In this document: positions 26,596-34,399 of the stretch, piece by piece
Layout: every line of letters starts with the position of its first letter
Numbering within the stretch: the stretch's first letter is position 1
NCBI RefSeq assembly: GCF_900258505.1
Contig: NZ_LT984895.1
Location: 1,727,102 to 1,791,101, forward strand
Source of the DNA: Brachybacterium timonense
Lineage (GTDB): Bacteria > Actinomycetota > Actinomycetes > Actinomycetales > Dermabacteraceae
Direction: 5' to 3'
DNA: 64,000 nucleotides
Program-made: the position numbers and the translations under genes
Notes under the pieces: model-generated
Databases searched by the model: none
Told to the model about the DNA's origin: nothing
The model's input: the letters and a program-made list of their open reading frames with translations, nothing else

Positions 26596-28266
26596 TCAGG
26601 TCCTCCTCGTCGTGGTGGTCGATCGTCGCTGGGGTCCGTTCTGTGTGCCCCGTCGGCGGCTCGCGGGCGCGGCAACGGCACGGGTCGAGGAGGCGAACGC
26701 TGCTGCAACGGCGAGGACCCCAAGGACGGAGAGGACGATCGCGGGCCATGATCCGGCAGCGACTGCGGGTGTGATGGTGGTGCGCAGCGGGACGTCGGCG
26801 GCAAGGAAGCCCTGTTCCCAGTGTCCGACGAAGTCCATGCGTCGCCCCTCGGGGTCGTACACGGCCGAATGCCCCACGGTCGAGAGGTGCACCACGGAGC
26901 GCCCGGTGATCACACCGATCACCTTTGCCTGGGCGAGCTGTTGAATCGCCTCATGGGACGTGCCGAACAGGGCATTGTTGGACTGGACGACGATGAGCTC
27001 GGCGCCGTCGTCCACGACGTCATGGGCGAGGTTGTCGTAGGCGATCTCGAAGCAGATCAGCACACCGACCTTCCCCTGCGTGCCGTGTTCTGAGCCCAGA
27101 TCCAGCACACCCACCTCATCGCCGGGGAGCATATCGCGCGTGACCATGTCCACCATCGGCGAGACGGTACGCAGCACCGAACGCATCGGCACATACTCGC
27201 CGAAGGGCACGGGGTGGCGTTTGGCGTAGGTCCAGCTCGCCTCACCCTGCGGTGTCCACAGCACAGAGACGTTGTAGCGGTGGTGCTCCCCCTCGGGTGT
27301 CTGGGTGCCCACCAGAAGCGGAGCGTCGGCGCGCTGTGCGAGAGCGGTCAATGCGTAGCCCGCCGCGGGGTCTTCGCGTGGGTCGGAGCCGACGGAGTCC
27401 TCGGGCCACAGGATCAGTGCGGGAGATCGGCCGCTCTCGTCGTGCGCTGCCAGTGCCTCATTCGTCGTGGCGATGTTGTTCGTGAGCACGTCGTCCGGCA
27501 TGGCGAGGGTCGCGGGGTCGATGGGGTCCATCGACCCTTGGATGCCGACGACACGCAGTGTGCTGCGATCCTTGGGCACGGTCGCCCCCGGAGTGGGGAC
27601 CACGGCGCAGGCGAGAACGGAGGCGAACACAACGGCAATCGGCCACACTCCGCCGATACCGCCCAGGCCCCGGTGGCGCCTGCCGAGCAGGGCCAGCACA
27701 CCGCTGAACAGCAGGGAGCCGAACACGCTCATGACGAAGGCGAGCCCGGCCATGCCGATCCAGGGGCCGAGTGTGAGCAGCGGCGAGTCGGCGAGGGCGA
27801 AGCCGCTCGCTCCCCACGGCAGACCGCCCCAGGGCGCGTGAGAGCGCAGCGATTCGACACCCACCCACAGGCATGCGACACCCACCAGGGTCTTCAATCC
27901 CGGGCCCCAGCGGACCAGCAGAACCCGGGCGAGCAGGCCATACAGCACGATATAGAGCGATTCGAACACGCCCAGGGCGAGCCACGGCGGTGTGCCCGCA
28001 TAGGTTGCGGCCCAGTGCGTCATCGGCACGAAGAAGGCGAGCCCCCAGGCGAGCGAGGAGAACACCGCCGTGACCCAGGATCGGGTCAGCACCGCCGCGG
28101 ACAGCAACCCCAGTGCGATCGGGAGCAGCCACCACAGGCCGTACGGAGGAAAAGCGAGCAGCGCCAGGCCGCCGCCGACGGCTCCGAGCGGCACGGCCAG
28201 CAGCGCAGGAGTGGGGTCCAGGGCGTCACCGTCGTCATAGCCTCGTCCACGGGCGTTCCGGCTCAC
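26596..28266 (-). CDS. lnt: Apolipoprotein N-acyltransferase
   Basis: Adds the third acyl chain to the N-terminal cysteine of lipoproteins. The 556-residue protein has six to seven N-terminal membrane helices, including LLAFPPYGLWWLLPIALG, a nitrilase-type catalytic domain outside the membrane, and a last helix near residue 520. The Glu-Lys-Cys triad is visible: E in LILWPEDSV, K in YAKRHPVPFGEY and C in VGVLICFEIAYDN. The conserved HWAATYAG and APWGG segments are also present. Its start overlaps the degenerate amidohydrolase stop by 4 bp. The FKBP lipoprotein at 45343 is one possible substrate. Confidence 0.93.
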   Translation of the reverse strand: MSRNARGRGYDDGDALDPTPALLAVPLGAVGGGLALLAFPPYGLWWLLPIALGLLSAAVLTRSWVTAVFSSLAWGLAFFVPMTHWAATYAGTPPWLALGVFESLYIVLYGLLARVLLVRWGPGLKTLVGVACLWVGVESLRSHAPWGGLPWGASGFALADSPLLTLGPWIGMAGLAFVMSVFGSLLFSGVLALLGRRHRGLGGIGGVWPIAVVFASVLACAVVPTPGATVPKDRSTLRVVGIQGSMDPIDPATLAMPDDVLTNNIATTNEALAAHDESGRSPALILWPEDSVGSDPREDPAAGYALTALAQRADAPLLVGTQTPEGEHHRYNVSVLWTPQGEASWTYAKRHPVPFGEYVPMRSVLRTVSPMVDMVTRDMLPGDEVGVLDLGSEHGTQGKVGVLICFEIAYDNLAHDVVDDGAELIVVQSNNALFGTSHEAIQQLAQAKVIGVITGRSVVHLSTVGHSAVYDPEGRRMDFVGHWEQGFLAADVPLRTTITPAVAAGSWPAIVLSVLGVLAVAAAFASSTRAVAAPASRRRGTQNGPQRRSTTTTRRT

Positions 28267-29009
28267 CCGTCATCCCCCGTGACCTCATCGAGGATGTCGT
28301 GAAGGATCTCGCCATGGCTCACGGTGCGCAGTGCACGCGGTGTGCCGACACTGAGATCGGGCAGCAGCGGGGTGCGAGCACGCGGATCTGCGGACCAGGT
28401 GTCCCGTTCGGATCCGGTACCGCGCACGGTGAGGTCCCACGGTTCCCAGATCACGAAGGTCGCGGGCAGGGCAGTCTGCAGAGATCCCGGGTGCCACACG
28501 CCGGCCAGGCGCAGCCCGCCACGGGTGGCGGCGAGGTAGGCGGCACGTGCACTGAGGCGCTCCTGCGCTGGGCCCTGCTCGCTGACGGCACGCACCCATG
28601 CCCAGGGATCACGATGCTCGTCCACACCAGCGGAGCCGAGGGCGAGCGGCACACCGCTTGCAGTGAGGGTCCGGTACGGCGCGGACTCGCTGAGTGGGGC
28701 GAGCACATGCACCCCGTCGCGCATCCCCGTCGGCCCGGGCAGTCGCATCACGATGCCGGAGGCGGCGGCATGCACCGTCTCGCCGGGGTCTGGCGCGGAG
28801 CCGTCAGCTGTGGATGCTGCGTCGACGAAACCTGGCGTGACCAGGCAGCCGGTGGCATCGATCTGCTCGGCGTCCGGGTGTAGGGCCTGTGCGGAATCCT
28901 CCGCACCGATCCAGGTGATGAGCTCGTCCTCGACCAGCATGGCGCTGGCTTCCGGATCGAGCGTGCTGTAGAGAACGATGCCGGTGTACAGGGTCGTTCC
29001 TCGGCTCAT
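28263..29009 (-). CDS. Amidohydrolase-like protein without metal-binding site
   Basis: The 248-residue protein resembles the outer parts of an imidazolonepropionase-type amidohydrolase. The N-terminal beta-sandwich ends in IDATGCLVTPGFVDA, where active enzymes continue with the metal-binding HxH; here AASTADG follows. The C-terminal half keeps LAATRGGLRLAGVWHPGSLQ and ATFVIWEPWDL, as in composite-domain amidohydrolases. Most of the central barrel, with its remaining metal ligands, is missing; active members have about 380-400 residues. It overlaps both helY and lnt by 4 bp, so it is still translated within the operon. It may have a non-enzymatic role or be decaying. Confidence 0.7.
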   Translation of the reverse strand: MSRGTTLYTGIVLYSTLDPEASAMLVEDELITWIGAEDSAQALHPDAEQIDATGCLVTPGFVDAASTADGSAPDPGETVHAAASGIVMRLPGPTGMRDGVHVLAPLSESAPYRTLTASGVPLALGSAGVDEHRDPWAWVRAVSEQGPAQERLSARAAYLAATRGGLRLAGVWHPGSLQTALPATFVIWEPWDLTVRGTGSERDTWSADPRARTPLLPDLSVGTPRALRTVSHGEILHDILDEVTGDDG

Positions 29010-31945
29010 GCGGTGATCTCCTGGGCGACAAGTCCGCGGCGTACCCCGGCCACGGCCTGGCGGGCGGTTGCGCCGAGTTTGGGGTCAGCGGTGAGTTGGT
29101 CCAGCAGGTCGATCACCTGCCGGCAGTGCCGCACGAAATCGCCGGCGCTGAGGGTCGTGCCCGTGAGGGCAGCGGCCAGATGCGTACCGGAGGCCCACCG
29201 GTGCACGGCAGAGCACACGGCGGGATCGGGCGGGCTGGTGGGATCCACGCCGTGGCGCAGCTGTGCGCGGTGCAGGTCTTCGGCGAGCCGCGTTGTGGCG
29301 TTCAGGGCGATCTCGACGGCGGGCTCAGCGGGCAGGTCGGAGGCGCCGATGTCGTCACGGCGGCTTTCGTGCACAGCGGCCGAGACAACGGCGGCCAACC
29401 CCGCGGGAGTGAGCGACTGCCATGCCCTGTGCTCGAGGCACTCGGCGATGAGCAAGTCGCGGTCGCTGAACACATGCCGCAGGCGTCTGCCTGCCGCGGT
29501 CGGCTTCAGCTCGCCGTCCTCATCCTCCTGCAGGTAGCCGAGGTCGAGCAGCAGTGCGCACAGGTGGTCGAACTGGCGGGCGAGGGTGCTCGTGCGCCCA
29601 GCGATCCGACGGGTGACCGAGGCGAGTTCAGCGAGCGTGCTGCGGCGCCGTCCCACCCAGCGCATATGCGCGTCGAGCTCGGGGCAGGCGGCACAGGGGT
29701 GGGCCGCGAGTTTCTCCTTGAGGCGCAGCAGCTGCGTGTCTGTGGCTGCTGTGGACGGGGTGCGTGGTGCGCGTTCGCGCACGGCACGACGCGGATCGTC
29801 ATCGTGGCCGGCCAGGCGTGAGCGCAGCGCTGCGGCAGTGTCACGCCGCACCTTTGCGGAGGCGAGCCTGTCCGGGCGGGGAAGGCGCAGCGTGTCGATC
29901 ACGGCTGGTGCGGAGGGCAGGTCACCGGAGCGCAGCGTGCGCCGGCGCGCGTCGGTATCCAGCACCTCGATAGCGGGTCCACCGATCACGTCGCGGTCCA
30001 CATGCAGCACCACAACGTAGCCGCGGCGTCGGCCGCCGGGCAGGGCGAGGATCTGGCCGCGTTGCAGGCGGCGCAGGGTGCCGCGGGTGCGTTCACGATC
30101 CTGTGATGCCCGCTCGCGGGACAGCTCCTTTTCGCGGGCGGTGATCTGTGCCTGGAGGTCAGCGTACTCGAGCAGGTCGCCGTGGTCGCAGCGCAGTGCG
30201 CTGGTGTAGTCCGCAACGGTGCCTTCCAGTTCGCGGGCGCGGCGGGCGAGCCCGACCACAGACCGGTCTGCCTGGAACTGGGCGAAGCTGGTCTCGAGGA
30301 TCGTGCGAGCGCGCGCAGTGTCGCAGACCTCCAGCAGGTTGACCGCCATGTTCGGGGTGGGGCGGAAGGCGGAGCGCAGCGGATAGGTGCGGCGTGAGGC
30401 GAGTGAGGCGACGGCCTGCGCATCGAAGCGGGGTCCTGCCACGACGACAGCATGTCCCTCGGTGTCGATGCCGCGCCGTCCTGCCCGGCCGGTGAGCTGC
30501 GTGTACTCCCCCGCGGTGAGGTCAGCATGGTCGATGCCGTTGAACTTGACGAGCTTTTCCAGCACGACGCTGCGTGCCGGCATATTGATGCCGAGTGCAA
30601 GAGTCTCAGTGGCGAAGACGGCTTTGAGCAGGCCGCCGGCGAACAGTTCTTCCACGACGGTCTTCAGCAGCGGGATCATGCCGGCGTGGTGGGCGGCGTA
30701 CCCGTCGAGTGCGGCGCGCCGGAAGTCCCCGATGCCGAGCACCTGTTCGTCTTCGATGCCGATGCTGGCCAGACGCTCGTCGAGGATGCGCCGGATGCGG
30801 CGCTGTTCGTCGTCGTCGGTGAGGCGTAGTCGGGACCGTGCGCACTGTTGCACGGCGGCGTCGCAGCCGGCGCGCGAGAAGATGAACATGATCGCGGGCA
30901 GCAGACCCTCGCTATCCAGCAGCCGGATCACGTCCGCCCGTCGAATCCCGCGGCCTCGTCGGTGCTCACCGCCACGGGGTGGCCGTTCCCTTCCGGCGTG
31001 CCCCCGGTCGGCGCTGTCTGTGTGGTGACCGTTCCGTGAGCCATGGCCTGCCCCGCGCCGGGAACGATGTTTCGCCCCTCGGCTCCGGCCTCCGCGGGCC
31101 TCACCGCGTCCGCGCCTGCCGGGTGAATCATGCCGGCCCCGCCCTCCCCCGCGGCGCGGATCATCGGGCACCGGAACCGAGAGTGAGAGAGCGCGCTCGA
31201 GCTCAGGATTGACGGTGCGATTGCCGCGCACATGCGGACCGTGCGACACGACGGCGTCACCCGTGTCATCGACGAACAGGTCCAGCAGCTGATCGCCGAT
31301 GACAACGTGCTGCCACAGCGGTACCGGCCGCACTTCGGAGACGATCACGTCCGTATCGCCCCGCACCTCCTGCAGCCAGGCCCCGAACTCTTCGGCATTG
31401 GACACGGTGGCGGACAGCGCCACGAGATGCACGTCGGTGGGCAGATGGAGGATGACTTCTTCCCAGACCGGTCCGCGAAGGCGGTCCGCAAGGTAGTGCA
31501 CCTCGTCCATCACGACGTAGCCGAGTCCGTCCAGCAGCGCCGAGTCGGCGTACAGCATGTTGCGCAGAACCTCGGTGGTCATCACCACGACGTCAGCGTC
31601 GGGCCGCACCGAGGTATCGCCGGTGAGCAGACCGACCCGGTCGGTGCCGAGCCATTCGCACAGCTCAGCGTGCTTCTGGTTCGACAGCGCCTTGATGGGG
31701 GCTGTGTAGAACACCTTCTGCCCGCGCGCGAGCGCGAGGTGGATCGCGAACTCACCGACCACGGTCTTCCCCGCCCCCGTCGGCGCGGCGACCAGCACCG
31801 AACGACCGGATTCGAGCGCGCTGCAGGCGTCGTTCTGAAACGGGTCCAGCTCGAAGTCGACGCGACGCGCGAAGGCGCCGAGCTCAGTCCGCTCCCGCCT
31901 CCGGCTCTCCTGCCAGGCGGCGTACTTCTCAGACGGGGAGCTCAC
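29006..31945 (-). CDS. helY: Ski2/Mtr4-like DEAD/DEAH-box RNA helicase HelY
   Basis: A 979-residue superfamily 2 helicase. Motif I is APTGAGKT (54-61), Ia TAPIKALSNQ, II DEVH (147-150), III SAT (178-180), and the second lobe has FSRAGCD, ETLALGINMPAR and QLTGRAGRRGID. The C-terminal part has the winged-helix, ratchet and DSHCT-like helical domain of Ski2/Mtr4 proteins. Residues about 262-337 between the two RecA lobes are an Arg/Gly/His/Ser-rich disordered insert. The mycobacterial ortholog lies in the same pafBC-tatA-tatC-helY cluster. It overlaps its neighbours by 4 bp on each side. Likely role: RNA unwinding and decay. Confidence 0.92.
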   Translation of the reverse strand: MSSPSEKYAAWQESRRRERTELGAFARRVDFELDPFQNDACSALESGRSVLVAAPTGAGKTVVGEFAIHLALARGQKVFYTAPIKALSNQKHAELCEWLGTDRVGLLTGDTSVRPDADVVVMTTEVLRNMLYADSALLDGLGYVVMDEVHYLADRLRGPVWEEVILHLPTDVHLVALSATVSNAEEFGAWLQEVRGDTDVIVSEVRPVPLWQHVVIGDQLLDLFVDDTGDAVVSHGPHVRGNRTVNPELERALSLSVPVPDDPRRGGGRGRHDSPGRRGRGEARGGRSRGAKHRSRRGAGHGSRNGHHTDSADRGHAGRERPPRGGEHRRGRGIRRADVIRLLDSEGLLPAIMFIFSRAGCDAAVQQCARSRLRLTDDDEQRRIRRILDERLASIGIEDEQVLGIGDFRRAALDGYAAHHAGMIPLLKTVVEELFAGGLLKAVFATETLALGINMPARSVVLEKLVKFNGIDHADLTAGEYTQLTGRAGRRGIDTEGHAVVVAGPRFDAQAVASLASRRTYPLRSAFRPTPNMAVNLLEVCDTARARTILETSFAQFQADRSVVGLARRARELEGTVADYTSALRCDHGDLLEYADLQAQITAREKELSRERASQDRERTRGTLRRLQRGQILALPGGRRRGYVVVLHVDRDVIGGPAIEVLDTDARRRTLRSGDLPSAPAVIDTLRLPRPDRLASAKVRRDTAAALRSRLAGHDDDPRRAVRERAPRTPSTAATDTQLLRLKEKLAAHPCAACPELDAHMRWVGRRRSTLAELASVTRRIAGRTSTLARQFDHLCALLLDLGYLQEDEDGELKPTAAGRRLRHVFSDRDLLIAECLEHRAWQSLTPAGLAAVVSAAVHESRRDDIGASDLPAEPAVEIALNATTRLAEDLHRAQLRHGVDPTSPPDPAVCSAVHRWASGTHLAAALTGTTLSAGDFVRHCRQVIDLLDQLTADPKLGATARQAVAGVRRGLVAQEITA

Positions 31946-32904
31946 GTCGTCTCCGCACGGTCAGGGCCGAGGTCACGCTGCGGCAGCTCGGCGAGGAGCC
32001 TCACGGCGCCAGGCAGCACGCGTGCGGTGACGGGCAGAAGCGCCCGGGGGTCACCGTCGGCGTAGGAGCGCAGACTGCGGTCATCGCGCACGCCCACGCT
32101 CACAGTTCGTGCCGGCCGCACACTGAAGCCGGGCACCGTGGTGTGGGTGCCGCGGAACACTCTCGGGAAGAAGCGCATGAGACGGGTGCGGTTGATGCCG
32201 GTAAGCGTCGCCAGCTCGAGGGTGCCATCGTCCAGCCGTACATCGGGGACAAGCCGCATCCCGCCGCCGAAGCACCCGGAGTTGCACACGGTCAACAGGG
32301 AGGCGTCGATCTCTTCGCGTGGACCGTCGTCGACGCTGATCCAGTACGGGATCGGTGTGAAGGCAGGCAGTTCGCGCAGCACAGCGGCCGTGTAGCGCAC
32401 GTTCGGCGTGAGGCGGAACGTGTTGGCGCGTGCGTTGACCAGGGCGTCGAAGCCAAGCGAGAGGTTGCCGACGGCGATCGAGCGATGGGGCAGCGCCTGT
32501 GGGCCACTGCTGGTGATCTCGATGGCGTCGATCGCAATGTCGGGCTGTGACAGGGCGCGCAGGGCGATGCGCACGGCCTTCTCGGGGTTGTTGATCGGCA
32601 GGCCCAGGGTGCGGCTGAAGTCGTTGCCACTGCCAGCGGGGACGATGCCCAGGCGCACCGGTGTACCGGCGACGATCTCTGCACCGAGCGACACGGTGCC
32701 GTCTCCGCCGACGACGACGAGGGCGGTGAGCGTGTCGCGCACTTCGAGAGCGCGAGCGCGGGCGACATGCGCGTTGGGCCCGGAGATATCCACAACGGAT
32801 ACGCCGGCCAGGGTGAGCAGGGTGGCGACCTGCCGCCCGATGCGCTGAGCGCCTCCGAGCGCCGCTGTGGGGTTGGACAGCAGGCCGACGCGCAGTCGTC
32901 TCAC
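31942..32904 (-). CDS. Diacylglycerol kinase-family lipid kinase
   Basis: The 320-residue protein (GTG start 32904 overlapping the tatC stop by 4 bp) has the DAGK catalytic fold. VGLLSNPTAALGG is at the N-terminus; the nucleotide motif VVVGGDGTVSLG and IVPAGSGNDFSRTLGLP follow around residues 75-110. The C-terminal beta-sandwich includes DGTLELATLTG and YADGDPR. Members phosphorylate diacylglycerol or related lipids such as sphingosine; the substrate here is unknown. It sits between tatC and helY, a position not found in mycobacteria. A 265-residue longer-frame extension into tatC has no homology and was not used. Confidence 0.9.
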   Translation of the reverse strand: MRRLRVGLLSNPTAALGGAQRIGRQVATLLTLAGVSVVDISGPNAHVARARALEVRDTLTALVVVGGDGTVSLGAEIVAGTPVRLGIVPAGSGNDFSRTLGLPINNPEKAVRIALRALSQPDIAIDAIEITSSGPQALPHRSIAVGNLSLGFDALVNARANTFRLTPNVRYTAAVLRELPAFTPIPYWISVDDGPREEIDASLLTVCNSGCFGGGMRLVPDVRLDDGTLELATLTGINRTRLMRFFPRVFRGTHTTVPGFSVRPARTVSVGVRDDRSLRSYADGDPRALLPVTARVLPGAVRLLAELPQRDLGPDRAETT

Positions 32905-33830
32905 TGATCGTCCTTGCGAGAGCGGCTGGTGCTTCGCTCGGCTGCCTCCTCCAGCTCCTCGAGGGTGCTGGCGCGATCCAGGTCGGCTGAGTCCTGCTGG
33001 GCTTCCCGTTTGGCACGGCGCCGGTCGTTGAGCATGGAGATGATCACGGCCCCGAAGAACAGGCTGCAGATCGCGGCGGACATGCCGATCAGGGTGAACG
33101 GGTCGGGCGTCGGCACCATCACCGCCACGAAGGCGAAGCACAGGAACACCACCCAGCGCCATGCCTTGAGCATGGCACGGCCGCTCAACAGCCCCATTGT
33201 GTTCAGCAGCACGAGCACCACGGGCAGGATGAAGGCGATGCCGAAGGCCAGCATCGTCTTGACCAGCAGCCCCAGGTACTCGTCATACCGAATGATCTGG
33301 GTCACCTGTTCGGCGGACGGGGTGAAGCTGAGGAACACCGGCACGGCACGGTTGATGGCGTAGTACCCAGCCAGGCAGCCCAGGAAGAACAGGGGAATGC
33401 CGGTGCCGAAGAAACCCAATGCGTACCGCTTCTCGTTACGGTGCAGACCGGGCACGATGAACGCCCAGGTCTGCCACATGGCGACCGGTGAGGCGAGGAT
33501 CAGGCCTGTGTAGGCGGACACCTGCAGCTGCACGTTCAAGCCGGTGCCCACACCCTGGAAGTTCAGTTCAGCAGGGAAACCCTCCGCGGCAGCGATGGTG
33601 AAGGGCCGTTTCAGCGCTTCGAACACCCAGGGATAGATGATCCAGCCCACGATGGCGAAGATCACCACCGCGATCGCGGTGATCACCAGACGGTTGCGCA
33701 GCTCCGTGAGGTGCTCGCCGAGGGACATCCGCCCTTCGGGGTCTTTCTTGCGTCTGACCTTCTTTGTCCGGCGCTTCGCTGCAGGCTGCTCGTCCCGGTG
33801 CGCCGTGTCGTCATCCGCCACGCCGGTCAC
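32901..33830 (-). CDS. tatC: Sec-independent protein translocase TatC
   Basis: TatC binds twin-arginine signal peptides and, with TatA, exports folded proteins. The 309-residue protein has a basic N-terminal tail, the cytoplasmic motif MSLGEHLTELRNRL (about 35-48) and six membrane helices, with the conserved FIVPGLHRNEKR and the Glu-containing loop. The acidic/basic C-terminal tail is disordered. A strong GGGAGGAA precedes the GTG at 33830. It lies 62 bp downstream of tatA and overlaps the lipid kinase gene by 4 bp. Confidence 0.96.
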   Translation of the reverse strand: MTGVADDDTAHRDEQPAAKRRTKKVRRKKDPEGRMSLGEHLTELRNRLVITAIAVVIFAIVGWIIYPWVFEALKRPFTIAAAEGFPAELNFQGVGTGLNVQLQVSAYTGLILASPVAMWQTWAFIVPGLHRNEKRYALGFFGTGIPLFFLGCLAGYYAINRAVPVFLSFTPSAEQVTQIIRYDEYLGLLVKTMLAFGIAFILPVVLVLLNTMGLLSGRAMLKAWRWVVFLCFAFVAVMVPTPDPFTLIGMSAAICSLFFGAVIISMLNDRRRAKREAQQDSADLDRASTLEELEEAAERSTSRSRKDDQ

Positions 33831-33892
33831 TTCCTCCCGTTCCGGCGGGCGCCCACCTGTGGCGCCCGTCGACTGTTTCTGAGCGGACGTCG

Positions 33893-34273
33893 TCAGTCGC
33901 GGCGGTACGGGTCGTCGTCTTCGCGGGCGCGGACGGTTTCGCGCTCGGCCTCACGGTCACGACGCTCGCCTGGATCGTATTCGCGATCCTCGCGGTCGTA
34001 CCGATCCTCGCGGTGGCGGCGTTCGTCGCGGTCGTAGCGGTCCTCACGGTCATCGCGGTGGCGACGGTCCTCGCGGTCATACCGGTCATCGCGGTCGTAT
34101 CGATCGTCGCGATCATCGTCGTCCTTGTTCGTCATCTCCTCGACCTCGGACTTGAAGATGCGCATGGACTGGCCCAGGTTCTTGGCGAGGCCCGGAAGCT
34201 TGCCGGCACCGAATAGCAGGACCACCAGCAGCAGCAGAATGATGAGTGCCGCGGGGGAGCGGAAGATACCCAT
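33893..34273 (-). CDS. tatA: Sec-independent protein translocase TatA with long charged tail
   Basis: TatA oligomers form the Tat export pore. Starting at ATG 34273, the first 50 residues are classical: a short N-terminal helix ([21 protein letters not shown]) and an amphipathic helix ([18 protein letters not shown]). The remaining 77 residues (about 33893-34126) are made almost only of Asp, Arg, Glu, Tyr and His in DRYDREDRR-type repeats, far longer and more charged than the usual TatA tail. There is no tatB in the window, as in many actinobacteria where it is unlinked. tatC follows. Confidence 0.94.
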   Translation of the reverse strand: MGIFRSPAALIILLLLVVLLFGAGKLPGLAKNLGQSMRIFKSEVEEMTNKDDDDRDDRYDRDDRYDREDRRHRDDREDRYDRDERRHREDRYDREDREYDPGERRDREAERETVRAREDDDPYRRD

Positions 34274-34399
34274 GTCAAACCCTTTCAACTGTGCCGCGCT
34301 CTCACGGCCCTCCGCATGATCCCACAGGTGTATGCAGGAATCGGGGACATGCACACGGCAATGCGGCTCGTCGGGCGACGAGCGGTCCCAGCGTAGCGG

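Noticed and set aside
27214-28302. 362-codon plus-strand open frame
   Set aside because: It opposes lnt, whose Glu-Lys-Cys triad is intact; the translation is Gln/Arg/His/Gly-rich without any domain.
31942-33162. 406-codon version of the lipid kinase gene starting inside tatC
   Set aside because: The extra 86 residues are out-of-frame tatC sequence without kinase homology; GTG 32904 gives the conserved N-terminus and the 4-bp overlap.
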